This document shows positions 9,663 to 18,900 of a stretch of 64,000 bases of DNA, one piece after another. Position numbers and translations under genes: made by a program. How positions within the stretch are numbered: the stretch's first letter is position 1; the number at the start of each line of letters is the position of its first letter. Origin of the DNA: Ustilago trichophora. Lineage: Eukaryota > Basidiomycota > Ustilaginomycetes > Ustilaginales > Ustilaginaceae. The stretch spans positions 558,001-622,000 of the forward strand of contig OOIN01000027.1 in NCBI GenBank assembly GCA_900323505.1, read 5' to 3'. Below the pieces are notes generated by a model. That model saw only the letters and a list, made by a program, of their open reading frames with translations. It was not told the DNA's origin and did not search any database.

Positions 9663-10252
9663 GTACATTGAAGTCAGGGGCCGACGCTCGGGGATGCTCG
9701 ATTGCTCGCTTTAGAAATTCCGAGCTGCAATAGACCTTGATGCTGTGTATCTCATAGCAGCTGGCTCACTTTGCCTGTGACTCTCAGAAGCGAGTCTGTG
9801 CTTATGTGCTTCATTTTCTCAATGCGAACAAGTGCATAGCAAATAGTGTGGGCTCGGTTCCGTTTTCTCGCCAACGTCGTGCGAGTCCTTCTTGACCGTT
9901 TATCCTCCTTCATCTGCCGTCCAGTGGGATGTCAGAGAGGGTTGCTCAGGGGAAGCATACATCCGCACAAAAAGAGACTGCATCCAGACTTTGACAACGG
10001 TGAAACAATCGCTTCATCTGCATCTGCAAGAATCATCCACCAACACGATTTTCGTTGGTGGCTTTTGACAAGACAGAGATGTGCGAGTTCTGTCAATGAT
10101 TCACCTTTGAAGAGACGGTCAGGCTTGAGAGCCGGGTACAAAAGGGGAGTCCTTGTCGAGGTACTAACCCCCGGATCCATAGACCTCTTCCTTCCTGCTC
10201 TTCTATTCCGATAATACAGAGGTTCTTGCAGCTTTGTTTTTTTTCTCTCACA
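9663..10252. other. Upstream region of secreted gene 6
   Basis: This 590-bp spacer holds an 8-bp perfect inverted repeat (CCACCAAC at 10037-10044, GTTGGTGG at 10054-10061) and a TACAAAAGG at 10137-10145, about 108 bp before the ATG. No coding sequence is seen. Confidence 0.5.
10037..10061. repeat. 8-bp inverted repeat upstream of secreted gene 6
   Basis: The arms CCACCAAC and GTTGGTGG are perfect complements separated by 9 bases. They lie about 190 bp upstream of the ATG at 10253, so this could be an operator-like dyad. Confidence 0.4.
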
Positions 10253-10831
10253 ATGCGTTTTAGCCAGCTCTCATCCACCTTGGGTTTCCTCTTCTGCTGC
10301 GGTCTCAGCGCGGTCCTTGCTGGAGACTTCGTTTTCCATAATTCTCCTGGCTATGGCATGACCCAGCTCCCCAGCACTTTGAAGCGAGTTCTTCAAAGTT
10401 CTCCCCATCTTCCCTCCACCTATCCGCAAGCCATGATCGAGGAAGTTCGTGTAAGTCTCCACCACCCTCTTCAGCGGCAACTTTCGGGCATCTTCAAGTC
10501 GATCCCAGCCGACGAGCCACGACTTATCAACCTTGGACCACTTGAGCCAAATGGCGAACGGAATACCGCCTTTGCCGTGCCCATCGAGCACGACAGTATA
10601 CGGCACGAACGGGATGAGAGGCTGTTCGCCCTCTTCTCTGCCCACAAAGCCAAATCGGGTGCAACGGGTGCAAACAAGATCGATCTACACTCGTTGGGAT
10701 TTGTAAAGGCAAAGTTTGTAGGGGACATCGAGAAGGATTTGCAGAATGCAGAGGACGCCGCGGAGGATATCAGGACGGGAGAGGTGCTGTCTCCCGATGA
10801 GCTGCTTGAGTACATTTCTGAGGCTCATTAA
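10253..10831 (+). CDS. Secreted cluster protein 6 (subgroup C)
   Basis: A 192-residue protein from the ATG at 10253. Signal peptide residues 1-23 (LSSTLGFLFCCGLSAVLA); both cysteines are in the leader. A helical YGMTQLPSTLKRVL block at 34-47 resembles YGMIELRERLTTAL in the next gene. Family blocks: RLINLGPLEPNGERNTAFAV at 90-109, ERLFALFSAH at 122-131, LHSLGFVKAKFVGDIEKDL at 145-163, and EVLSPDELLEYI at 177-188. It shows the family pattern most clearly and is a good query for homology searches. Function is unknown; a secreted effector-type role is inferred. Confidence 0.85.
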   Translation: MRFSQLSSTLGFLFCCGLSAVLAGDFVFHNSPGYGMTQLPSTLKRVLQSSPHLPSTYPQAMIEEVRVSLHHPLQRQLSGIFKSIPADEPRLINLGPLEPNGERNTAFAVPIEHDSIRHERDERLFALFSAHKAKSGATGANKIDLHSLGFVKAKFVGDIEKDLQNAEDAAEDIRTGEVLSPDELLEYISEAH

Positions 10832-11425
10832 GCAGTGGGTGCCAAGCGCTAGGGTTCATACCGATCGACGCTTGTGCAACTCGAGCGTCTGGGCAAGCAG
10901 AGCTCGCCACGTCAACTCACCCACCTCCATAATGCTCTTGTTTCATGTCTTCTTTCCTCTGCACTACCATCATCTTCGGCACTCGTTGCTAGGCACCGCC
11001 TAGCGATTTTAGCACTTCCCACCCTCCCTCCCCTTGTCTTTGTCGCTCGCCCTCTGCGCTCGACCAGCCCCTTTTACGGCGGGCTGGGAGCCACATCGAG
11101 CTCAAGGCCTCACAGGTCTAGCCGCAATCTCATCATATCTATGCCATCGTGGTGTGCAATGCTAAGTTTGAGATCAAATTTTCGGTTGACACCCTTTCAT
11201 CTGCACGCCTTTTGTTCCGAGAGCCTTTTTCAAAAATGATGTCAACAGCACAACGGACGTCTATTGTTCACACCGCAATCGAGCAAACGCCAGCAATCCA
11301 CTTGTCTTTGCCTTGCTTTTGCACAGGTAAAGAAAACCGCCGTGCTCAATCCGGTACAACCCTCATTCAACCATCCAGGCTGTCGCAACAGCCGTTCTGC
11401 ACATCTGTCCTCTGTGAGCGGTGCT
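10832..11425. other. Convergent spacer
   Basis: This 594-bp spacer between two convergent secreted genes contains a GCTAGGC/GCCTAGC hairpin at 10988-11004. I see no coding sequence. Confidence 0.5.
10988..11004. repeat. 7-bp inverted repeat
   Basis: GCTAGGC at 10988-10994 pairs with GCCTAGC at 10998-11004 across a 3-base loop. It is close in sequence to the hairpin at 4125-4143. Confidence 0.5.
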
Positions 11426-12061
11426 TCAACCGGTATGAACGTGACTAAACAGCTCATGGGCGTTGACGACCGAGCCCAGCTCTATGGCATACGGATCTGC
11501 CCAAGCTTCTTGCAGCATCTCGTCGAACCCTTGCACATGATGAGCCTTTGCGAATCCTAAAACGCTGAGTTCCTTGATCCCTCCTTTCTCTCCTGATCCT
11601 AAGGGGGGACCTTTAACGCTCATGATTCCGAAGATCTTCTCGCCTTTGCCTTGAGCTATGTTGTTCTGCTTGAGTTCAGGGTGCGAAGAAGAGATGGGTA
11701 GCGCAAAGGCGTAGTTGACGATTCCAGAGTGGATCGGGTCGAGGTTGAACAGCGTCCGTTGCAACGGGTCGAGGTTTCGAAATTGAGAGATCAGCGAGGA
11801 GTGACTTAAAGGTGGGGCGGATTCGGGGGGGAACAGTGTTACAGCGGCGAAGGGGAAGGAGCGTAGCAGTGATACGGGTCGAAGAAGGGCAGTGGTCAGG
11901 CGTTCACGGAGCTCAATCATGCCATAGTTGGCAGGAACATGCGTGACTATGTAGGGTGGTAGGAGACCAGATGGATCGCGATGCGGCTTTTGGTACTGGT
12001 CAACGGCGCTCAAGACGGTGCTTGTGCAGAGGAGGAACGACAGGGAAAGGACGTTTCGCAT
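11426..12061 (-). CDS. Secreted cluster protein 7 (subgroup C)
   Basis: The ATG at 12061 gives 211 residues with a signal peptide at 1-19 (VLSLSFLLCTSTVLSA). The frame is open further upstream, but the added residues would bury the leader. Blocks: YGMIELRERLTTAL at 46-59, TLFNLDP at 103-109, YAFALPI at 117-123, EKIFGIMS at 141-148, LSVLGFAKAHHVQGFDEML at 165-183, and VVNAHELF at 198-205. There is no cysteine after the leader. It is paired tail-to-tail with the gene at 10253-10831, its closest relative by the N-terminal block. It marks the right boundary of the cluster before housekeeping genes begin. Function is unknown. Confidence 0.85.
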   Translation of the reverse strand: MRNVLSLSFLLCTSTVLSAVDQYQKPHRDPSGLLPPYIVTHVPANYGMIELRERLTTALLRPVSLLRSFPFAAVTLFPPESAPPLSHSSLISQFRNLDPLQRTLFNLDPIHSGIVNYAFALPISSSHPELKQNNIAQGKGEKIFGIMSVKGPPLGSGEKGGIKELSVLGFAKAHHVQGFDEMLQEAWADPYAIELGSVVNAHELFSHVHTG

Positions 12062-13116
12062 CTTGAGAGTTCTTGGAAGCGTTTCGAAAGATGTCGTTGT
12101 GTGTGTTAGATGGATAACAAAAATCGATCGACATGTTGAAAGCAACAAGTGCTAGAGCTTTTATAACCTTGCTCGCTCGCCTTGCGACCAAAAGCACAGA
12201 AGCCAATTCGATGCTCGCATTATCTTCCCTCCCCACCTTTTTACAGCCTCCCTCGATCTCATCAGTATTGAACGTCCGTTACCGACCGGCAAAGCGTTTC
12301 CCGCGCCGGAACGTGGCAGACTGCTTAGAGGTCAGAACAAAATTCATGAGCGGCTTTTGTGGCTTCTTCAATCTTCAACACCGTTAGCATCAAGGATCGA
12401 CTATGCAATACAGAGCAATGCAACAGCCATAATGAGATAAGCCCAATGTGTGGCATTTTGTGGCAGTCAACCTTGGGAGAGGGGCGATGAAAGAACAAGG
12501 AATAACAGCCGGCTTTCATATCAAAGGATCAGCGTTCGGTTCGAATCGTGCCATCTACGGGCCGGTGGGAAAACACTATAAAACTTTTGGCGGGACTCTC
12601 TCCGTTTGCCTTTATTATTTTTTCGAAGAAATTTAAAATGCAGAAAATAAAGGCGTCAAAAATATCCCACATCACACCTAAATGTAACTCTCAAAGCCGA
12701 CGAAAACAAGCCTCCATTCTGTGCAGGGGGTGGAAACCTTCCTCTTCCTCAACCCTTTTGTGAGAGAAGAGCGAAAAGCGAAAGTTTCAATTTGCTTGTT
12801 CCTGAGAAGATGCGATTCGACCGAGCCCAAATTAAACCCCAACCCTCTACCCTTGCTCCTGATTTACGCAAGATGGGAGCGAGGGGGAAATTGTTGTTCT
12901 TGCCTTAAATTCGATTTGACCGGTGCACAGAGGACGTGTCGTGAAAGACGGTGCAAAGGACGAATCGATTTAGGCTTGGGTGAGGATGATGGATTCACAA
13001 ACAAGCGAGCCAATACGTGCAGATACTCATAGATAGGGTTTGTGGGATTTACTAGTTCATCTGCTCAACCCTTTTAGGTGAGATTGTTCCTTTTTGATTC
13101 GAAGGCTTGACAGAGT
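12062..13116. other. Boundary spacer between cluster and STT3
   Basis: This 1055-bp AT-richer spacer carries the promoter of the last cluster gene and the 3' flank of STT3. No coding sequence or family relic is seen. Confidence 0.55.
12158..12165 (-). promoter_or_regulatory. TATA box of secreted gene 7
   Basis: The minus strand reads TATAAAAG, 96 bp before the ATG at 12061, nearly the same octamer and spacing as at 1973-1980. Confidence 0.55.
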
Positions 13117-15516
13117 TTACTTGTTCTTCTTCCCGCCTGCACTGGCACTGGCAGGAAGTGCAAATGCCCTCTTTCTCCTCTTTCCTCCTTCGAATGCTTT
13201 TACACTGGGCAAGTCTCTTCCCAAGGCATCCGGCTTTTTCACCTGGTAGATTCTTACAATCCAATTCTCACTTGTGAACGCCTCGTCGAGATACTCCAAC
13301 TCGGGACTCTTGCTGGGTCCTTGACTCTGTCGAACCCTATCCATGCCTGGTCTTCCTCCAAACAGATCGTTGAATCTGTAGTAACTCATCTTGTACATCA
13401 GACTCTCCCTCATCGTCTTGGTTGCACCATCATCCACCTTGTACTGTCCCTGAGGTGTAAAGTAGTCGGACTCTTTCACTTCATCCGGCCATACACCTTG
13501 GGCGATTCGGATCATCCAGAGGTACTTGTTGATGTCGTCTCCGCTGAATCCTAGCAGTCCACCAAAGATGATGAGGACATAGTCGACGTCGTGTTGGCGC
13601 AGGATCGGGTAGGATTTCTCCTCGGAGGAACACATTGCTTTTCCGACAGTGGCGATGTGAGTGTTGTTCCACGTATTGTTGTCGACGAGCGTGGGTCGAT
13701 CGGCCATACCCGAGATTTGGTAGCCGTAGTCCCACCAGGACATGACCTTGGCATCCGAGGGAGTGTTTTGTCGAAGCCAGTAGTATGCTTCGCGGAAATC
13801 GTCGATGATGTGTTGGGATCCATCGGCGTTGCGTGAGGCGAGGACGACCGAGGGCGAGGAATAGGCGGTAGAGGTGACGAATGTGCAGTGCAACACAAAG
13901 ACGAGTAGCAGGAGTAGCGAGTAGATGGTGACAAAGAAGCGAGAGTCCAAGCCAAAGACGCCGAATTTGCTGCTGGTGAAAGAAGAGGCGCGGAAGACGG
14001 GCGATGCCGGTCTCGAGAGATCCGTGTCCGAGGAGCTGTCGGGAGTAGTCTCGGTCACTGCAACCGCCGCAGCCTTGCGAGAACGTGTCGACCTAGCAAC
14101 CACATCCCCACCATCGTCATCCTCGGCATCGACACCTTCGACCAACGGCGTAGGTTCCTTCGGATCCAAATACGTCTGAAGCAACGTACTCATCGCAATC
14201 GCCGCACTCACGCAAACCACCGGAGTCAAGGTCAACATCAACCTCACCATGACACCGGCGAAGTAACTCGCCATCACCGCATAGATGATGACAAACACAT
14301 GTTCATCCCTCAACTCTTTAAAGAGCAAGAATACTCCGACGGGGAAGAGGAAGATGAGCATCTCCAAATCGAAGAAGAAGGCGGGCCAAGCGGGTGGTTG
14401 ATGTTCCGAGACGGAAGCGATGATGGGGATGTGCTTCTTGGCGTATGCTGTATCCCAGAGCGAGTAGAATCGACCGGTCCAAGGTGCGACGTATCCGGCA
14501 TAGGTGAGGGCGACCAGCGCGCCGAATGCCAGAGTGGCAACGACGACGACGAATGCGACAAGGAGCAGCTTAAACTGTTTGCTGGGTACGTGGGATCGGA
14601 TGAGTTCGACAAAAGCCACCAGCTGGAGCAGACCAAACACGCCCAATGCTGCCATGTGTTCGCTTGTACGAACAGGTTGGAAGCCGACAAAGGGCACCTG
14701 CATCGACGCCAGCGTGCCTACCGCGTAGAAGCTCGAGTAGGATACGTACAATCTCGGGCTGAATCTTCCCATCAAGATCAGCACCAGCACGTGCAATGGG
14801 ATCATGTTGGTAATAAACACGTATCCACCCCATGCAGCGACCATGTAAAAGTAGAACAGCGCCGTAGCAACCCCCCACAAAGCCGAACCGTCCTTGAGCG
14901 CCTTGATCCATAGATAGAATGTCATCATGAGCAAGAAGATCGCAATCGCCTCGTTATCGTACGATCCCGCCACCGATCTTGAAATGTATCCCGGAGCGAT
15001 ACCGATAAACGCCGCTGCGAGTAGACCGGCGGCATCGTCCTTCATCGCTGCTGTGAACATGTAGGTTGCCCATGCGGTGAGTCCGGAGAATGCGGGGGCG
15101 AGCAACACGCAAATGTTTCGAATGTCAACGGGGATATTGAGCGAGTGAAAGAGGTTGTAGATCGCACCCGAAGTGACCATTAGTCCTGGATAGGCGGTTC
15201 CACCGGCAGCACGTCCGAGTGGATACCACGCTGTAGCGTCGAACCAGTTCCAAAAGCGGTAGAAACCATCGGTAGTCAACACTTTGGTAGCGCGGAAGTT
15301 GAACCAAGGGTCGAATTCGTGGATGATACTCTCGTGTCGGACGACTGCAAAGAGACGCGATGAAACGGCAGCTCCGGCGATGAGAAAGATGATGATAAGT
15401 CGGAGAAGGGAGAGGACGTTCTTGTTGGCTTCCGAAGACAAAGTGGGGAGACGGTAGGCTGTACGTGTGGATGGAGTGCCTGCTGCGCCACTGCCTCGAG
15501 AAGAACCGCCCGACAT
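13117..15516 (-). CDS. STT3: STT3, catalytic subunit of oligosaccharyltransferase
   Basis: A 799-residue multispanning ER membrane protein that transfers the dolichol-linked glycan to Asn in N-X-S/T sequons. The start is the ATG at 15516. The frame runs upstream to 15753, but the extra 79 residues are basic and unlike the family. Visible hallmarks: the HEFDPWFNFR acceptor/metal motif at 66-75, the GGTAYPG loop, the GSYDNEAIAIF segment, and WWDYGYQISG from W594 followed by DNNTWNNTHI. A Lys/Arg-rich tail ends in GGKKNK. Length fits the family (about 700-830). An Asp/Ser/Arg-rich luminal insertion lies before the last membrane span. The neighbouring secreted genes are potential clients only in the general sense. 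Confidence 0.97.
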   Translation of the reverse strand: MSGGSSRGSGAAGTPSTRTAYRLPTLSSEANKNVLSLLRLIIIFLIAGAAVSSRLFAVVRHESIIHEFDPWFNFRATKVLTTDGFYRFWNWFDATAWYPLGRAAGGTAYPGLMVTSGAIYNLFHSLNIPVDIRNICVLLAPAFSGLTAWATYMFTAAMKDDAAGLLAAAFIGIAPGYISRSVAGSYDNEAIAIFLLMMTFYLWIKALKDGSALWGVATALFYFYMVAAWGGYVFITNMIPLHVLVLILMGRFSPRLYVSYSSFYAVGTLASMQVPFVGFQPVRTSEHMAALGVFGLLQLVAFVELIRSHVPSKQFKLLLVAFVVVVATLAFGALVALTYAGYVAPWTGRFYSLWDTAYAKKHIPIIASVSEHQPPAWPAFFFDLEMLIFLFPVGVFLLFKELRDEHVFVIIYAVMASYFAGVMVRLMLTLTPVVCVSAAIAMSTLLQTYLDPKEPTPLVEGVDAEDDDGGDVVARSTRSRKAAAVAVTETTPDSSSDTDLSRPASPVFRASSFTSSKFGVFGLDSRFFVTIYSLLLLLVFVLHCTFVTSTAYSSPSVVLASRNADGSQHIIDDFREAYYWLRQNTPSDAKVMSWWDYGYQISGMADRPTLVDNNTWNNTHIATVGKAMCSSEEKSYPILRQHDVDYVLIIFGGLLGFSGDDINKYLWMIRIAQGVWPDEVKESDYFTPQGQYKVDDGATKTMRESLMYKMSYYRFNDLFGGRPGMDRVRQSQGPSKSPELEYLDEAFTSENWIVRIYQVKKPDALGRDLPSVKAFEGGKRRKRAFALPASASAGGKKNK

Positions 15517-15967
15517 GATGGATGGTTGGTGGTTGCAACAACGACGACTACGACCTTGTGCAGAGAGAACGGTCGTGCGTGTGGTGTTGTTGGTATGCAA
15601 GGTGAACAAGAAGGTTGTGGTGGAGAGGCAGAGTGTGTTCTGTGCTGGCTTTGGCAGACAGCAGAGCAAAATTGAGGCTCGTGCTTTCCGACTTGCAAGA
15701 TCGTCCGTGCGCTTTTTGGCCTTTTTAGCCTTTTTGGCCGTCTTTCTTCTCAATCTTCCACGTCCCTCTGCCCTCTCTGTCTAGTTGTCGCGCGAGAGCA
15801 ATTTCCTTTTTTCCATTTTGAGCTCAAGAATAGTGCGGCATAACAATTCAAGCATTTTTTCCCCCCAAGTACCATTCAGACGAACTTGCACACTCTCATG
15901 CAAATCGAGTCGAGACGCTACTGCCGAAGAAGAATCTCTCGTCATTGGTATTATTCGGTATTGTCAA
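15517..15967. other. Spacer between VPS18 3' end and STT3
   Basis: This 451-bp stretch holds the STT3 promoter and 5' leader. No other gene is seen. Confidence 0.6.
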
Positions 15968-18900
15968 CTACAGCGCCCACTCATCAGCAGCCTCTTTGTC
16001 GGAAATGAACGGTCTTCCAATCGCGTTTGCCGTTCCATCGCACATGGGGCAGCTTCCTGCGATCAAGGCATCCAGCTGATCGCGCAGCTGCTGGATCCTC
16101 TCCTGATCTTCGATGCTTCTCGCTGAGCCGATCGCATTCTTGTTGGCGCCTTCTTTCGTACTATTGCCGTTGGCATCTGAATCTGTAGAGGCGACCATGG
16201 CAGCAGCTCGACGTTGGGCTGCAGTGCGCGAACCAGCCACCCAATCCGATGCCGGATTCGAGAACGGATCCAGGGGTGCAAGCACCCTTCGGCCTCCTGC
16301 GACACTGACGCTGACACCCGCAGAGATGGCGCTGATCACCGCATCTGGTACCACCAGCTCTCGCAGCTTGTCGAGACCTACCGCTGCAGTCACGTTGCCC
16401 AAGCCTCGAGCGCCAGCTTGCAATCCACTCAACCCTGCGTTCCTTGCTCCCTGCGCCACGTTGACCACCGCCTTGGATCCATCTTTCAAGAAACCCATGT
16501 TGGCCAGTGCAGAACTCGGCAATGCGGGCACAAGGCCACTGGTCAGCGCCGAGATCTGCTGCTGCAACTCGAGCAGCTTCCTCAGACTGCGCGTTGACAT
16601 GGTCTTGGTCACCTCGCCGATCAGGCAGTCTGCGTGGAAGCCGTGTCGGCAGGGGAAGATGTAGAACTGGCGCTGTACCAGCATCTGCAGGCAGTGATGG
16701 CACTTTTGGTCAGGATCGATCGTTACAAAGCGTTCGCTGAGCTTGGCGATATCCTGCTGGATCGCTGCAGCCGAGCGCGACGCTTCATCCATCTCGTCTT
16801 TGAGCTCCTCGATGTGCGCAGCGTATCCTTCGAGCGCCTCGCAGATGTCGTCTTTGCAGTCGTCGATGACGGCAAAGTCGGGGAAGAAGGGGAGCACGTC
16901 TTCGATCGAGATGAGATCGGTACGGCGCAGAAACGTCATGGCGGACTTGATGTCGGCTGCAGTGCGCACGACTTCTTTGGCCACCTTCAACCAAAGCTTC
17001 TTGCGTAAGTCGCGGTCCATCGACTCGGCCATATCGGCACAGCTGCAGGCCAGCTCGATTTCGCCTTCGCGGATAGCCAGCTCGACGGCGGACTCGAACA
17101 GGCCCATCTTGGCATAAATGCGCACGCATGCCTCCATCTGACCCTGCGACAGACACGTGCGCAGGGCATAGTCCAGGTCAAAGTAGGGATGTCCCGTGAG
17201 CGGATTCGGCTTGGCTTCATCGATGAATCGCAACAGCTCCTGCTTGGTCTCTTGGCGCTTGGGGTAGCGAGAAGCACGCCGAGCCAAGAGTGTGAGCAGC
17301 AAGTTGTGAATCGCCTTGTCCTTGCTGCCATTCTTTCCAGCGACGATCCCACCGAGATACTTGACTGCTTGGTCTGTTTCGCCCAGATCCAGATCTGGCT
17401 TGTGTTGGAGCAAGGCAGGAATGAGCTTACGTGGATCCAACTTTCGCTGTCGCGTCCAGCAGTCGACCGTCTGGGCAGGCGCATTTCGCATCAGCACCGA
17501 AGCAAAGCTGTAGTAGAGCTGCAGCGAGTCTTGCTTGTTGATAGCATCGATAGCTTTGGTCCACTGCTTTGCCTGGATGTGGTGTCGCACGATGCGGTCG
17601 TGATCACCAATGACAGAGGCAAAGTGAAGATAGGCATCCGAGCGACCATGTTTCTTGACGAGATCGAATGTTGTGTGTGGATCGAGCAGGTTGCGATACG
17701 TGGAAAGGAACTGGTAGAGCTCTTCGGTGATCATGGTGATCTCGAGGCGGTAGTTGTCGACGTCATGGCTGGCAGCTTCGGCAGCAGCAACATCTTCAAG
17801 CTGGTTGATCTTGCTGAGGTAAATCTCGACGAGCCAGGTGGCGAGCATGATACGTTGTGCCACGTCGTGCGTCTTGTCGAGTCGCTCGAGGCGCATGACG
17901 AGGTAGTAGCGCAGTGCGTCACGTTGCTCTGCATCGGTGAAGCGCAAAACGATCTCTTCGAATGCACGCATAAAGGTCTGCGCGTAGCATTGTGCCGCTT
18001 GGATATACTTGGCTTCGGCAAAGAAGCGATCACCCTGGAAAGAGAGAACAGTGCCGCGTTGAATGCCTGGCTTTGCGTATTTGAGTGCAGTATCGAAGGA
18101 GCCGCGGTCGAGGTACACACGCCAGACATGACGGTCTTCGTCGCGAATGACGAGCTCAAAGATGCTCGCGTCTGTGTAGATCCAGTAGGTCCTCTTGGCA
18201 ACATCGACGGCGGTGCCGATGACACGCTCATTTGGCTTGAGTGGCAACGCTTCTTCAAAGACGACCTGGTCGTCGAGCGAGCTGATGGCCATGGCGCGGT
18301 CTTGGTAGAGCAAGACAAAGTGGAACTCGGTAAGGGCGATGCTGAGCGGAATCTCGGTGATGGGTGCGGCGCCATGGCCGAACCCGTTGTCGTCGCCGTT
18401 GGATGCTGTGCTGATGCGACTGCGACGTTTGGTAGGGCTGTTGCTGTTCTCGTCTTCGATGGCAATGGCTGGGTATGGTAAGAGATTGGCCGACTCGATG
18501 ACGCTATCGCCTGCTGTGGCGTCCTGCGGATACGACAATAGCCCATGGTAGACACCCGGACCAGTGAGCCATGCAAGGGCGGATAGATGCTTTGAGGAAG
18601 CGGGAGTCCAAGTATGAAGCTCTGAATAGGGCAGATCACCAGGCAATTCCGACTTGAGATTGGGCGAAGAGTCTCCACGGTAGGGGAGGAAGAGCTTGTC
18701 GTAGAGCGAATGCGAGTCGGACTCGTCGGATCTTTGTTTTGCTAGGACGCCGACGAATTCGTAGATGCGCGTGCTGGTGGTAGCAATGACGACGGCTCTG
18801 CGCAGTTCACTCGATGACGATGCACCTGTTGAAGTGTTTGCGGCTGAAGATGAATGGCTGGCACGAGGGAAGGTCTCTGCAGCAAGACCAGTGACAGGCT

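Noticed and set aside
15517..15753. N-terminal extension of STT3
   Set aside because: The extra 79 residues are unlike the family; the ATG at 15516 gives the expected STT3 N-terminus.
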